DNA from: Stenotrophomonas africana
GTDB lineage: Bacteria; Pseudomonadota; Gammaproteobacteria; Xanthomonadales; Xanthomonadaceae
DNA length: 45,997 nt
Direction: 5' to 3'
Assembly (NCBI RefSeq): GCF_013004645.1
Contig: NZ_JABEME010000018.1
Span: 1 to 45,997 of the forward strand
Below are positions 1-9,145 of the stretch, piece after piece; position 1 is the stretch's first letter; each line of letters begins with the position of its first letter. The translations under genes and the position numbers were made by a program. The notes below the pieces were generated by a model, which was given only the letters and a program-made list of their open reading frames with translations, searched no databases and was not told the DNA's origin.

Positions 1-142
1 GATGCGGCGACCGAGCTTACATGGACGTACTTGCAGCGTCCCCCGCAACCGGACCCACCCCGCCAAACCACGGAATGCACGCTGTTGCCGTTGCTGTTGC
101 TCCGGCTTGTAGCGGGTGCTGGGCGCAGCCCTGCAAAGAACC

Positions 143-2248
143 CTACCCCCGTGGTCGACTGCGCGAGGGCACCAGTGCGAACGTATCCACCGCCAGCTTC
201 TCGGCATGGTTCAACCACGCGCGGATCTCCAGATCATCCACTTCGTGATCCAGCCCGAACGACACGTTGATCTTGCCGTTGGCATCGGGCTGCACCCACT
301 GCTGGGCCAGCACCACCTTGCGCTGCGAGGACACTGCCTCGATCCAGAAACCACGATCCGGGCGCGTACTCGCCACCAGCTGCAGCATGTACTGGCCAGC
401 GCGGGTACGGCGACCCTTCTGGGTGATCATGTGTGCCTGGCGCACGCTCGGGCGCGGGCCCTGGAATGCGTCCAGCGGTGCATCCACGGCAATGCCGCCA
501 CGCAGGTCGTTATCGCGGTACAGCTTGATGCCGTTGTCGCGGTTGACCAGCAGGGCGCACCAGTCACCGTCGGCCGAGCCATCCTCGAACGCGGTGCAAC
601 GGTCGACGTAGGCCAGGGTGTTGTCCGGGTTGGCATCATCGAACTGGCGCGAGGTGTTTTCCAGATACACGGACTTCAAGCCCCAATCCTTGTCGTACTC
701 CAGCAGCACCGGTGGCTGCACGTGCTGCAGGCCGACCACCACCTGGTCATCGCCATCGATCTTCAGCTCGCGGGTCGGTTCACCCAGCCACAGCGAACGC
801 GCGAAGGCCAGGTACTGCGGGTAATCGCGGCCGCCATCGCGCTGGGTGGCCACGCTGGCGCTGGGCGCGCGCTGGCTATCGATCAGCGAACGGCCAAAGC
901 CCATCGTCTTCAGGTTCGGGTCCAGCAGGCTGAGCAGGGTCGCACCCGAATCCAGGGTGGTGCCGGCGTCGGCGTTGAGCTGCTGCGGGGCGATGCCGTC
1001 GCCCAGGAACAGCAGCAGGTTCTCGCGCTTCTGCCGGGTCAGGATGTGGGTCAGATCGTTGGGCATTGCCAGGTGATCGGAGGCGATCACGATCAGCGTG
1101 TCCTTGCCGTACGGGCTGGCCTGGATGCGTTCGACCAGCTGCGAGATCAGCCGGTCGCTGCACTTGAGCGCGTTGAGCATGTTGATGTTGCCGTACTGGC
1201 TCTGGTAGCGCTCGCCCTTGCACGACACGGGCAGGTGGCCCGCTGGGTGGTGGGTGTCCATGGTGAGCGTGGTGAGCATGAACGGCGAGCCGGCGCGCGA
1301 AAGCTGCTCGAAGCGCTGGTAGGCGGTATCCAGCAGCACATCGTCGTGCACGCCCCAGGCCGAGTAGTGGATGCGGCCGATCTTCTTCTGCTGCTTGAAC
1401 CAGGCGAGGTCATGCACTTCATCGAAGCCGTGGCTGGCCAGGAACTGGCCCTTGCCGGCGAACTGGCCGTTGGCACCACCCAGATAGTGGTTGGTGTAGC
1501 CCTGCTGCTTCAGGTAGTCGCCCAGGCATACCGCCTTGGGCAGGAAGCTGCCCATGCGGTCCATGCTGTTCTCATCGCCCTGCGAAGTGGTCAGCGGTAC
1601 ACCGCACATCGACGACACCAGGCCGGCGATGGTCCAGCCGCTGCCTTCGGCCGAGGCCAGCCCGCGCACGTCCAGCGACTTCGTGGCCAGGCGGTTGAGG
1701 TTGGGCATCAGGCCCGGGAAAACGTTCTCGTCCAGGTAGGTGCGCTCCAGGCTTTCGCCATAGATCCAGACGATGTTGCGCGGGCGCTGCAGCGGCTGCG
1801 TCGGCACCTGGTATTCGGGGGCGATGCGAGCGAAGTCGACCGGGCGCAGCTGCTGGTAGAGGCGTTGGCCGTCGCGGGCCAGCGGGCTGATCAAGATCGT
1901 GGCCACCCACACGGCCGCGAAACCAGCAAACAATGGGCCACCGTGGCCGGGTCGCCGCCAGCGCTTCACCCGCGTGGCGAACAGTGGCAGCAGCGAGACC
2001 AGCGCCAGCACGATGAAGCCGGCGATATAGCCCTTGAAGTCGGAGATACCGGCGCCTTCCATGTCGGCGCCGAGGTGGTACAGGGTGGCAGCGTTGAGCC
2101 CATCACCGGACAGCTTGTCGATCAGCCACCACGCGCTGAGCATGAGCAGCAGCAGCGAGAACGCACCGGCCTTCCACCACACCCATTTGTCGGACGCGAG
2201 GAACAACCAGCACAGCAGCAACAACGACAGCAGCAGTATCCAGAGCAT
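143..2248 (-). CDS. opgB: Phosphoglycerol transferase I (OpgB/MdoB), membrane-anchored sulfatase-fold enzyme
   Basis: Transfers phosphoglycerol from phosphatidylglycerol onto osmoregulated periplasmic glucans, acting on the periplasmic face of the inner membrane. The 701-residue protein opens with several hydrophobic helices (first about 160 residues). An alkaline-phosphatase/sulfatase-type domain follows: VWIYGESLERTY carries the expected nucleophile region, and IASDHLAMPND supplies the metal-binding Asp-His. A start further upstream is possible, but the Met at 2248 leads straight into the first membrane helix and gives the usual family length (about 700). It is the last gene on the left and runs alone; no other opg gene is in view. 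The function is a family assignment; the fold motifs are visible. Confidence 0.88.
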   Translation of the reverse strand: MLWILLLSLLLLCWLFLASDKWVWWKAGAFSLLLLMLSAWWLIDKLSGDGLNAATLYHLGADMEGAGISDFKGYIAGFIVLALVSLLPLFATRVKRWRRPGHGGPLFAGFAAVWVATILISPLARDGQRLYQQLRPVDFARIAPEYQVPTQPLQRPRNIVWIYGESLERTYLDENVFPGLMPNLNRLATKSLDVRGLASAEGSGWTIAGLVSSMCGVPLTTSQGDENSMDRMGSFLPKAVCLGDYLKQQGYTNHYLGGANGQFAGKGQFLASHGFDEVHDLAWFKQQKKIGRIHYSAWGVHDDVLLDTAYQRFEQLSRAGSPFMLTTLTMDTHHPAGHLPVSCKGERYQSQYGNINMLNALKCSDRLISQLVERIQASPYGKDTLIVIASDHLAMPNDLTHILTRQKRENLLLFLGDGIAPQQLNADAGTTLDSGATLLSLLDPNLKTMGFGRSLIDSQRAPSASVATQRDGGRDYPQYLAFARSLWLGEPTRELKIDGDDQVVVGLQHVQPPVLLEYDKDWGLKSVYLENTSRQFDDANPDNTLAYVDRCTAFEDGSADGDWCALLVNRDNGIKLYRDNDLRGGIAVDAPLDAFQGPRPSVRQAHMITQKGRRTRAGQYMLQLVASTRPDRGFWIEAVSSQRKVVLAQQWVQPDANGKINVSFGLDHEVDDLEIRAWLNHAEKLAVDTFALVPSRSRPRG

Positions 2249-2492
2249 AGGCAGCTTCGGCAGTGACGGGGTGGTGGTGATGGACGTCGTACCGACGCGT
2301 GTCCATCCGACCGGCGCTGCCACAAGCACATGCACATGACAGGCCGATGACCCGATAGTGCATGCACGAACCTGACTGAAATGTTTGTTGAAATAACGCG
2401 CGCGAAATCGCGCTCAGAAGGTAAAACGAGCGTGAAAGGCGCCGTTGGATTGCATTAAAAACCGCATGAATACGAGTGTTTTCGTAGATTCG
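2249..2492. other. Intergenic stretch between the UbiB-like gene and opgB
   Basis: 244 bases that should hold the opgB promoter on the minus strand. The part near 2385-2460 is AT-richer than its surroundings. I could not pick a convincing -35/-10 pair, and I see no terminator with a T-run for the UbiB-like gene and no GTAG repeat. Confidence 0.4.
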
Positions 2493-4196
2493 CTAGCGAT
2501 GCCCACGCTCTTCGCGTGCCCGCGCACGACGGTCGAACAGCAATGCACTGGTCACGATGCCAAGGCCGAGCACCACGCCGATGAACAACAGGATCAGGGC
2601 GATGAGCGGGTAACCGAACAGGTGCCAGCCGGTGTCGATCTTCATCATCATTGCCGCGGCCATGATCAATGCCGCGCTGATGATGCCGGCTGCCACGCGG
2701 TTGGCGATCTTCTGCAGGTTTTCCATCAACCGTGATTCTTCCAGGCCGGTCACCTTCATCTGCAGGCGGTTCTCGGCCAGCAGCGCCATGATGTCCGACA
2801 GCTTGCGCGGCCCATCGCGCAGCAGCTGCTGCAGCTCCATCGCCTCGCTGGCGAGGTTGGCGGCAGACAGCGATTTCTTCAGGCGTGCGCGCATCACGTG
2901 CTGCAGCTGGCGCTCGACGATGCGGCGGGTATCCAGGTCCGGTGCCAGCAAGCGGCATACGGTTTCCAGGTTGAGCAGCGCCTTGCCGAGCAGGCTCAGC
3001 TCCGGCGGGGTGCGCAGCCCACAGGCGGTGGCGATGCGCACCATGTCCAGTACCACGCGGCCTTCGGAGAAACTGCCACTGGCCGCATAGCGTGCGATCA
3101 GCTGGCCGGTCTCGCGCAGGTAGCGCTCTTCGTCGAACGCCTCCAGCCGCGTGCTGATGCTGATCAGGTCATCGGCTACTTCCTCGCCACGGCCATCGAC
3201 CGCGGCGAACAGGATCTTCAGCAGGCGCTCGCGCAGGCGCGGCGGCATGTGCGCGACCATGCCCAGATCGAAGATCGCCAGCCGTCCGTCGGGCATCACC
3301 CGCAGGTTGCCCGGATGCGGGTCGGCGTGGATCTCGCCATGCACGAAGATCTGGTCCAGGTAGCCGCGGATCAATGCCGCTGCCAATGGGTCCATCGATT
3401 GTTCGGTGCGGCGCACATCGGGAATCGCATCCACGCGCACGCCGGTGGCCAGTTCCATGGTCAATACGCGTTGGCTGCTGTAATCCCACAGCGGCTGCGG
3501 AATCCACAGGCGGCGGAAGGGCTTCAGGTGCCGACCGAAACGCGCCAGATTCTCCGCCTCGGCGTGGTAGTCCAGCTCCTGCATCAGGGTCTTGGCGAAC
3601 TCGTTGAGCCAGTCGCGCAGGCGCACGCGGCGACCGACCTGGGTCAGGTGATCGGCCGCCAGCGCGAAGCTGCGCAGTGCCTCCAGGTCCGAGCGCAGTT
3701 GTGCAGCCACTTCGGGCTTCTGCACCTTCACCGCTACCTGGCGGCCATCGTGCAGCACCGCCCGATGCACCTGCGCGATCGAGGCACAGCCCAGCGGCTC
3801 GGGATCAAATGTGGCGAACAGTTTGTTCACCGGCGCACCCAGCTCCTGTTCGACGATGGCATGGATGCGCTCGACCGGGATCGGCGCCACCTTTTCCTGC
3901 ATGCGCTCCAGCGCGGTGGCGAACTCCACTGGCACCATGTCCGGGCGGGTGGACAGCATCTGGCCCAGTTTGACGAAGGTCGGCCCCAGGGCCTCCAGGT
4001 CGCTGACGAACTGCTCCGGATTGCCGTCGGCGGGCACGTCGGCCTGGTTGCTGGCGGCGTCCAGGTTCATGCCCGAGAACACGCCCGAATGGCGGTAGCG
4101 CATCAGCAGGCGCAGGATCTGGCTGCGCCGGTTCATGCCTTTGACCAGCGGGGGATTGCCATTGGCGGTGGGCGGATTGCTCAAGCGGAACTCCAT
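2493..4196 (-). CDS. UbiB/AarF (ABC1) family kinase-like protein
   Basis: Member of the atypical ABC1/UbiB kinase family, whose best-known members support ubiquinone biosynthesis at the inner membrane. Visible marks: the KxGQ motif (KLGQ, about residues 76-79), the Ala-rich nucleotide loop GCASIAQVHRA (about 137-146), the VAVK lysine (about 157), HADPHPGN and FDLGMV for the catalytic and metal site, and two C-terminal hydrophobic helices as in UbiB. From the Met at 4196 it is 567 residues. The Met at 4136 (547 residues) is an equally credible start, and neither has a strong ribosome site. Starts further upstream would translate through the GTAG palindrome at 4210-4232. No ubiE or ubiJ is adjacent, so I do not call it ubiB itself. 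Confidence 0.85.
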   Translation of the reverse strand: MEFRLSNPPTANGNPPLVKGMNRRSQILRLLMRYRHSGVFSGMNLDAASNQADVPADGNPEQFVSDLEALGPTFVKLGQMLSTRPDMVPVEFATALERMQEKVAPIPVERIHAIVEQELGAPVNKLFATFDPEPLGCASIAQVHRAVLHDGRQVAVKVQKPEVAAQLRSDLEALRSFALAADHLTQVGRRVRLRDWLNEFAKTLMQELDYHAEAENLARFGRHLKPFRRLWIPQPLWDYSSQRVLTMELATGVRVDAIPDVRRTEQSMDPLAAALIRGYLDQIFVHGEIHADPHPGNLRVMPDGRLAIFDLGMVAHMPPRLRERLLKILFAAVDGRGEEVADDLISISTRLEAFDEERYLRETGQLIARYAASGSFSEGRVVLDMVRIATACGLRTPPELSLLGKALLNLETVCRLLAPDLDTRRIVERQLQHVMRARLKKSLSAANLASEAMELQQLLRDGPRKLSDIMALLAENRLQMKVTGLEESRLMENLQKIANRVAAGIISAALIMAAAMMMKIDTGWHLFGYPLIALILLFIGVVLGLGIVTSALLFDRRARAREERGHR

Positions 4197-4209
4197 GCGG
4201 CGAAGACAG

Positions 4210-4232
4210 GTAGCGCCGGCCGCTGGCCGGCA
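4210..4232. repeat. GTAG palindrome (SMAG/REP-type), single unit
   Basis: Begins GTAG and contains GCCGGCC-gct-GGCCGGC, a near-perfect hairpin. It lies just upstream of the UbiB-like start and downstream of nothing else, so it bounds the plausible 5' end of that gene. The same unit recurs at 16551. Confidence 0.75.
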
Positions 4233-4345
4233 ATGCCCGGATTCCGCAGTGTCGCCGGGGGGCGGTGGGCACGCGGTGAATCCGACGTCTTCCGCAGTCC
4301 ACACCGGATCGGTCAGAATCCGCTCATTCCCTCTCTGGACTTCCC

Positions 4346-5272
<927 letters not shown>

Positions 5273-5290
5273 TCACCGGCGGGTTCCCCG

Positions 5291-5352
5291 GTAGAGGCCG
5301 ATCTTGGTCGGCGCTTTGTTTCCCACGCGTGCCAACCAAGGTTGGCACCTAC
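5291..5352. repeat. GTAG...CTAC repeat dimer (SMAG/REP-type)
   Basis: Starts GTAG and ends CTAC. It contains two hairpins, GGCCGAtctTGGTCGGC-like and GTGCCAACCaaGGTTGGCAC. The pair lies between the convergent DUF808 and GGDEF genes, where it could act as a transcript end. A related reverse-oriented arrangement occurs at 23548-23677. Confidence 0.75.
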
Positions 5353-5379
5353 CAAAGCGGTTTCCGGTGTACCGAAGAA

Positions 5380-6918
5380 CTACCCCGCCTGCACCCGGTT
5401 CTTGCCCTGCCGCTTGGCTGCATACAGCGCGTCATCGGCGCGGCGCAGCAGGGTCTCGGTATCGTCGCCGGGCTGCCATTGGGCCAGCCCGGCGCTGAAG
5501 TGCACCGGCACGCGCTGGTCCTGCACGGTCAGCACGCGGTGCGCCAGCGAGCGCTGCAGGCGCTGTACGGTGGCCATGCTGTCGGCGCCCTGGGTTTCCG
5601 GCAGCACCAGCACGAACTCGTCGCCACCCAGCCGTGCGATGCCGTCGGTGGCGCGCAGCAGCAGCTTGCACACGGCCACCAGATGTTGCAGCAGCGCATC
5701 ACCGCCAGCGTGGCCATACGTATTGTTGGTCTGGTGGAAATCATCCAGGTCGATCACCGCCACGCCCAGCGGTGAGTTGTTGCGTGCGGCACGCGCCAGT
5801 TCACGCTGCAGCAGTTCGTCCAGGCCGCGACGGTTCAGTGCCTGGGTCAGCGGATCGACGCGCGCCAGGTCACCGGCGGCACGCAGCTCCTGTTCCAGCT
5901 CGGCGATGCGCTGTTCAGCGCGCTCCACTTCCTGCCGCGCGCTGGCCAGATGATCGCGTGCCTGCGCGGCCTGCTGCTGTACCTTGCCGGTGTCGCGCAT
6001 CACGTCCTGCAGCAGCTGGTTGAGATCGGCGATGCTGCGCGCTTCGCGCAGCTGCAGTGCGTAGCTGCCGATGCGGTCGTGGTACTCACCGGTGCTGGTG
6101 GCCATGCCATCCATGCGCTCGATGAACTCGCCCATCAACCCGCGCATCGCCGCCTTCGAATCGTCGATGCCCTGGCGCAGCAGGCCCTGCTTGTAGATCA
6201 CTTCGCGCAGTTCAGCGCGGGTACGCTCGACCGCTTCAGCTTCCAGCGGCCCGTCCAGCAGCTGGCGAACTGCGGCGATCTGGCCCTGCAGCCAGCTGCG
6301 GTCGTCCAGCAACTCACTCACGTTTTCCAACAGCAGCGCGAACAGCTCCAGCAGCAGTGCCTGCTGCTCCTGCCAGCTCTCGGCGCGCACGCCGACCTGG
6401 TGGCCGAGTTCGCGCACGCCCTGTTCGATCGGTTCCAGTGCGGTACCCGGCTGCCACTGGCGCAGGCGCGTGGCCAGGGCCTGCGCCTGTTCGCGTAGAT
6501 CCGGGTCGTGCTGCAGCAGGGCCACCACGGCGCCACCCAGCAGCAGCCGCAGCTGCTCGGACAGGCGCAGGCTTTCCGGCTGCCCATCTGGCGAATGCTG
6601 TTCGATGGTGCGGATGTACTTGTCGATCAACTGCCGCATGGCGCGCCCGTAGCGCGGCCAATCGGCGCTGGCCTGCGCCGACTGCAGGCGGTCGCCCATG
6701 TCGCCCAGTTCGCCGGGCAGGGTGGCCATGCCGTTGGCGAACGCCGCCAGCAGCGGCTCGGGCGCGTCGGCGCCGGCGAACAGCTGCTGCAGGGCTACGC
6801 CACCGCCGCCCTGCAATACCACGCGGTCGCCCAGCCCATCGTCCACCACCGCGCGCACGCGTGCCGGCGGCCCAAGGGCGGTACCGGGGGCAGGGCGGTG
6901 GTCGGGCTGGTCCGTCAT
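5380..6918 (-). CDS. GGDEF-domain diguanylate cyclase with intact I-site
   Basis: Predicted to make cyclic di-GMP from two GTP. The C-terminal 170 or so of 512 residues form a GGDEF domain with the catalytic GGDEF at about 431-435. An allosteric RxxD I-site (RATD, about 422-425) sits exactly five residues upstream, so product inhibition is expected. The N-terminal 330 residues are soluble and rich in Gln, Leu and Glu, with a coiled-coil-like stretch just before the GGDEF domain (ARDHLASARQEVERAEQRIA). There is no membrane segment or recognisable PAS or GAF domain, so the input is unknown. The Met at 6918 has AGGA eight bases upstream. It is monocistronic, facing away from the gene at 7025. 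Confidence 0.93.
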   Translation of the reverse strand: MTDQPDHRPAPGTALGPPARVRAVVDDGLGDRVVLQGGGGVALQQLFAGADAPEPLLAAFANGMATLPGELGDMGDRLQSAQASADWPRYGRAMRQLIDKYIRTIEQHSPDGQPESLRLSEQLRLLLGGAVVALLQHDPDLREQAQALATRLRQWQPGTALEPIEQGVRELGHQVGVRAESWQEQQALLLELFALLLENVSELLDDRSWLQGQIAAVRQLLDGPLEAEAVERTRAELREVIYKQGLLRQGIDDSKAAMRGLMGEFIERMDGMATSTGEYHDRIGSYALQLREARSIADLNQLLQDVMRDTGKVQQQAAQARDHLASARQEVERAEQRIAELEQELRAAGDLARVDPLTQALNRRGLDELLQRELARAARNNSPLGVAVIDLDDFHQTNNTYGHAGGDALLQHLVAVCKLLLRATDGIARLGGDEFVLVLPETQGADSMATVQRLQRSLAHRVLTVQDQRVPVHFSAGLAQWQPGDDTETLLRRADDALYAAKRQGKNRVQAG

Positions 6919-7024
6919 GGAGCGAATCCTGGGGGCTGGCAGGGGCTGGTTCCAGCATATCGGCGCGGCCGCCGACGGCTTGAACGGCTAGGATGGGCGA
7001 CAGAATGCCGCAGTGGAGGTGGTG

Positions 7025-7660
7025 ATGCGCGTGATGTTGCTGGGGGCGACCGGCCTGGTCGGCGGGCTGACCCTGCCCAGGCTGTTGGATGACCCGCGCT
7101 GCAGCGCCGTGGTGGCGCCCACGCGCCGCCCGTTGGGCGTGACCGACGGGAAGCTGGAGAACCCGGTGCTGGCCTTCGATACGCTGCCCGCCGTAGCTGG
7201 GTGGGCGCGCGTGGACGCGGTCATCTGTGCGCTCGGCAGCACCATTGCCCAGGCTGGCAGCCGCGAGGCTTTCCATCGCATCGACCATGATTACCCGCTG
7301 GCGTTCGCCCGGCTGGCGCAGGCACAGGGTGCACAGACTTATGTGCTGAATTCCGCGGCCGGCGCCAATCCACAGTCGTCGATCTTCTACAGCCGGGTGA
7401 AGGGCGAGCTGGAGCGTGACCTGCGCGCGCTGGGCTTCAACGCGTTGACCCTGGTCCGCCCAGGGCTGATCGGGGGCGAGCGCAACGAGGTGCGTCGTGG
7501 CGAGCACCTGGCCCTGACGGTGTTGGGTGCATTGGGGCCGGTGTTGCCACGGGCGTGGCGGATCAACCCGGCCAGCGAGATCGCCAAGGCACTGGTCGAG
7601 GCCGCGCTGGCCCCGCAACCGGGTGAGCACGTGGTGGCATCGGGCGCACTGGTCGGCTGA
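7025..7660 (+). CDS. NAD(P)-binding Rossmann-fold oxidoreductase/epimerase-like protein
   Basis: A 211-residue atypical short-chain dehydrogenase-like protein. The N-terminal LLGATGLVGG is a classic nucleotide-binding glycine motif, and the mid-region AVICALGST fits the family. The segment ending YSRVKGELERDLRALG resembles the YxxxK region of small NAD(P)H-binding proteins related to human HTATIP2. Substrate unknown. A GTG at 7013 is in frame, but the ATG at 7025 has a good GGAGG five bases upstream and starts directly at the Rossmann strand. It overlaps the next gene by one base (TGATG at 7658-7662), which implies translational coupling to the WYL regulator. Confidence 0.85.
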   Translation: MRVMLLGATGLVGGLTLPRLLDDPRCSAVVAPTRRPLGVTDGKLENPVLAFDTLPAVAGWARVDAVICALGSTIAQAGSREAFHRIDHDYPLAFARLAQAQGAQTYVLNSAAGANPQSSIFYSRVKGELERDLRALGFNALTLVRPGLIGGERNEVRRGEHLALTVLGALGPVLPRAWRINPASEIAKALVEAALAPQPGEHVVASGALVG

Positions 7661-8367
7661 TGTCGCGTGCGCTGCGCCTGACACAGCTTCAACAGCTGCT
7701 GCGCCGCCATCGGAGGCCGGTGGCCGGGCAGGTGTTGGCCGACGCGCTGGGCATCAGTCTGCGCACGCTGTACCGCGATATCGAGACGCTGCGCGAGCAG
7801 GGCGCTGACCTGCGCGGCGAGGCCGGCGTCGGCTACCAGCTGGCGCCGAGCGATACCCTGCCACCGATGACGCTGCCCCCGGCCGAGATTGACGCGTTGG
7901 TGCTGGGCCTGCGCTGGGTTGCCGCGCGCACCGAGCCGGCGCTGGCCGAGGCCGCGCGTGATGCCCTGGCGCGTATCGCGCATGTGCTGCCAGCCGCGCG
8001 CCGGGAAGCCTTACGTGACAGTGGCCTGCGGGTGGGCCCTTCGCGTGCGGCGGCCAAGGTTCCCCCAGCTCGTCTGCAGGCAGTGCGAGAGGCTGTCGGT
8101 TCACAGCAGCGCCTGAAGTTCGGCTACGAGGACGCGCACGGCCAGCGCAGCGAGCGCATCGTCTGGCCGTTCGCGCTGGGCTACTTCGATGAGGTGCCGA
8201 TGCTGGCGGCGTGGTGCGAGCGCCGCGAGGATTTCCGCCATTTCCGTCTGGACCGCATCCGCCAGGCGCGTGTGCTGGAGGATCACTACCTCGTGCCACG
8301 CGCCACCCTGCTGCGACGCTGGCAGAAGGCGCAGGGCATCGCGCCGGACTGGCTGGATCGCTCATGA
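7660..8367 (+). CDS. YafY-type HTH/WYL-domain transcriptional regulator
   Basis: A 235-residue regulator. The N-terminal winged helix-turn-helix (about residues 1-60) includes QVLADALGISLRTLYRDIETLREQGA, typical of the HTH_11/DeoR-like group. A C-terminal WYL domain (from about 135) has the usual RIVWPFALGYFDEVPMLAAWCE followed by DFRHFRLDRI. WYL domains sense ligands or nucleic acids; the target is not known. It begins at the last base of the preceding oxidoreductase stop codon, so the two are one operon and the regulator may control it. Confidence 0.9.
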   Translation: MSRALRLTQLQQLLRRHRRPVAGQVLADALGISLRTLYRDIETLREQGADLRGEAGVGYQLAPSDTLPPMTLPPAEIDALVLGLRWVAARTEPALAEAARDALARIAHVLPAARREALRDSGLRVGPSRAAAKVPPARLQAVREAVGSQQRLKFGYEDAHGQRSERIVWPFALGYFDEVPMLAAWCERREDFRHFRLDRIRQARVLEDHYLVPRATLLRRWQKAQGIAPDWLDRS

Positions 8368-8395
8368 CCACAGCAACAGCCGGGATCCGGGGCGT

Positions 8396-8499
8396 GTAGA
8401 GTCGACTGTTAGTCGATTATCGCGCGCAGCGCGGAGTTTTAGGCAGGTTGAGGGAAGAGCAGTCGACTAACAGTCGACTCTACCGACAGTCGACTCTAC
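8396..8499. repeat. GTAG...CTAC repeat dimer plus an extra half unit
   Basis: Inverted arms GTAGAGTCGACTGTTAGTCG at 8396 and its complement ending CTAC at 8483 flank a central GC hairpin (CGCGCGCAGCGCG). A third copy of only the terminal arm (GACAGTCGACTCTAC, 8485-8499) has been added on the right. The same subfamily occurs at 30553 and 35283. Confidence 0.85.
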
Positions 8500-8559
8500 T
8501 GACAGAATCTGTCAGCAGGGCCGTACCACCATAAGCGCTCCCAACAACGGAGCTTCCCC

Positions 8560-8946
8560 ATGTTCACGCCCAGCACCCTGCTGCAGTACGTGCGCGACGT
8601 CGCCGCCAGCGCCACCTTCTACAGCGGCATTCTCGGTAGACCGCCGGTCGAGCAGTCGCCCGGATTTGCCCTGTTCCTGCTCGGCGATGGCGCCGCACTG
8701 GGCTTGTGGCAGCGCGATGACGTGCAACCGCGGGTGTCTGCGCAGGCCGGCGCCGCCGAACTGGCGATGGTGGTCGCAAACCCCGAGGCCGTGCAGAAGA
8801 TGCACGATGCGTGGCGTGGGCTCGGCGTGCAGATCCTGCAGGCGCCGGTGACGCTGGAGTTCGGTCACACCTTCGTCGGGGCAGATCCTGATGGCCACCG
8901 CCTACGTGTGTACAGCCGCGCCGAGGGCTTGGTCGCGCGCGATTGA
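8560..8946 (+). CDS. VOC-superfamily (glyoxalase/bleomycin-resistance-like) protein
   Basis: A 128-residue single-domain vicinal oxygen chelate fold protein. It has the typical opening (LQYVRDVAASATFYSGILGRPP), a central beta stretch (FALFLLGDGAALGLWQRDDV) and the terminal FVGADPDGHRLRVYS, as in FADPDGH motifs. Substrate cannot be told from sequence. It is monocistronic between two GTAG repeat blocks. Confidence 0.85.
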   Translation: MFTPSTLLQYVRDVAASATFYSGILGRPPVEQSPGFALFLLGDGAALGLWQRDDVQPRVSAQAGAAELAMVVANPEAVQKMHDAWRGLGVQILQAPVTLEFGHTFVGADPDGHRLRVYSRAEGLVARD

Positions 8947-8959
8947 TCGCATGCGTTCT

Positions 8960-9050
8960 GTAGAGCCGAGCCGATGCTCGGCTGCTTCATGCCCTCATCC
9001 ACGCGTGGCGTGGATCTACTGAAAAGCAGCCGGGCATGGCTCGGCTCTAC
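8960..9050. repeat. GTAG...CTAC repeat cluster
   Basis: Arms GTAGAGCCGAGCC (8960) and GGCTCGGCTCTAC (ending 9050) flank a second palindrome ATCCACGCgtgGCGTGGAT. Three hairpins in about 90 bases, between the convergent VOC gene and the dehydrogenase operon. Confidence 0.82.
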
Positions 9051-9063
9051 AGTAGAGCAGGCA

Positions 9064-9098
9064 CAAAAAAACGCCGGGCAATGCCCGGCGTTCTTTCC
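9064..9098 (-). terminator. Intrinsic terminator of the 2-oxo acid dehydrogenase operon
   Basis: On the minus strand AACGCCGGGC-att-GCCCGGCGTT is a ten-base-pair stem followed by a run of T (the A-run at 9065-9070 on the plus strand), a textbook Rho-independent terminator. A second palindrome, GTGCCAACC-aac-GGTTGGCAC (9106-9126), lies between it and the E2 stop codon. Confidence 0.88.
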
Positions 9099-9145
9099 AC
9101 GTCATGTGCCAACCAACGGTTGGCACCCACCGATCAGGTGGCCGA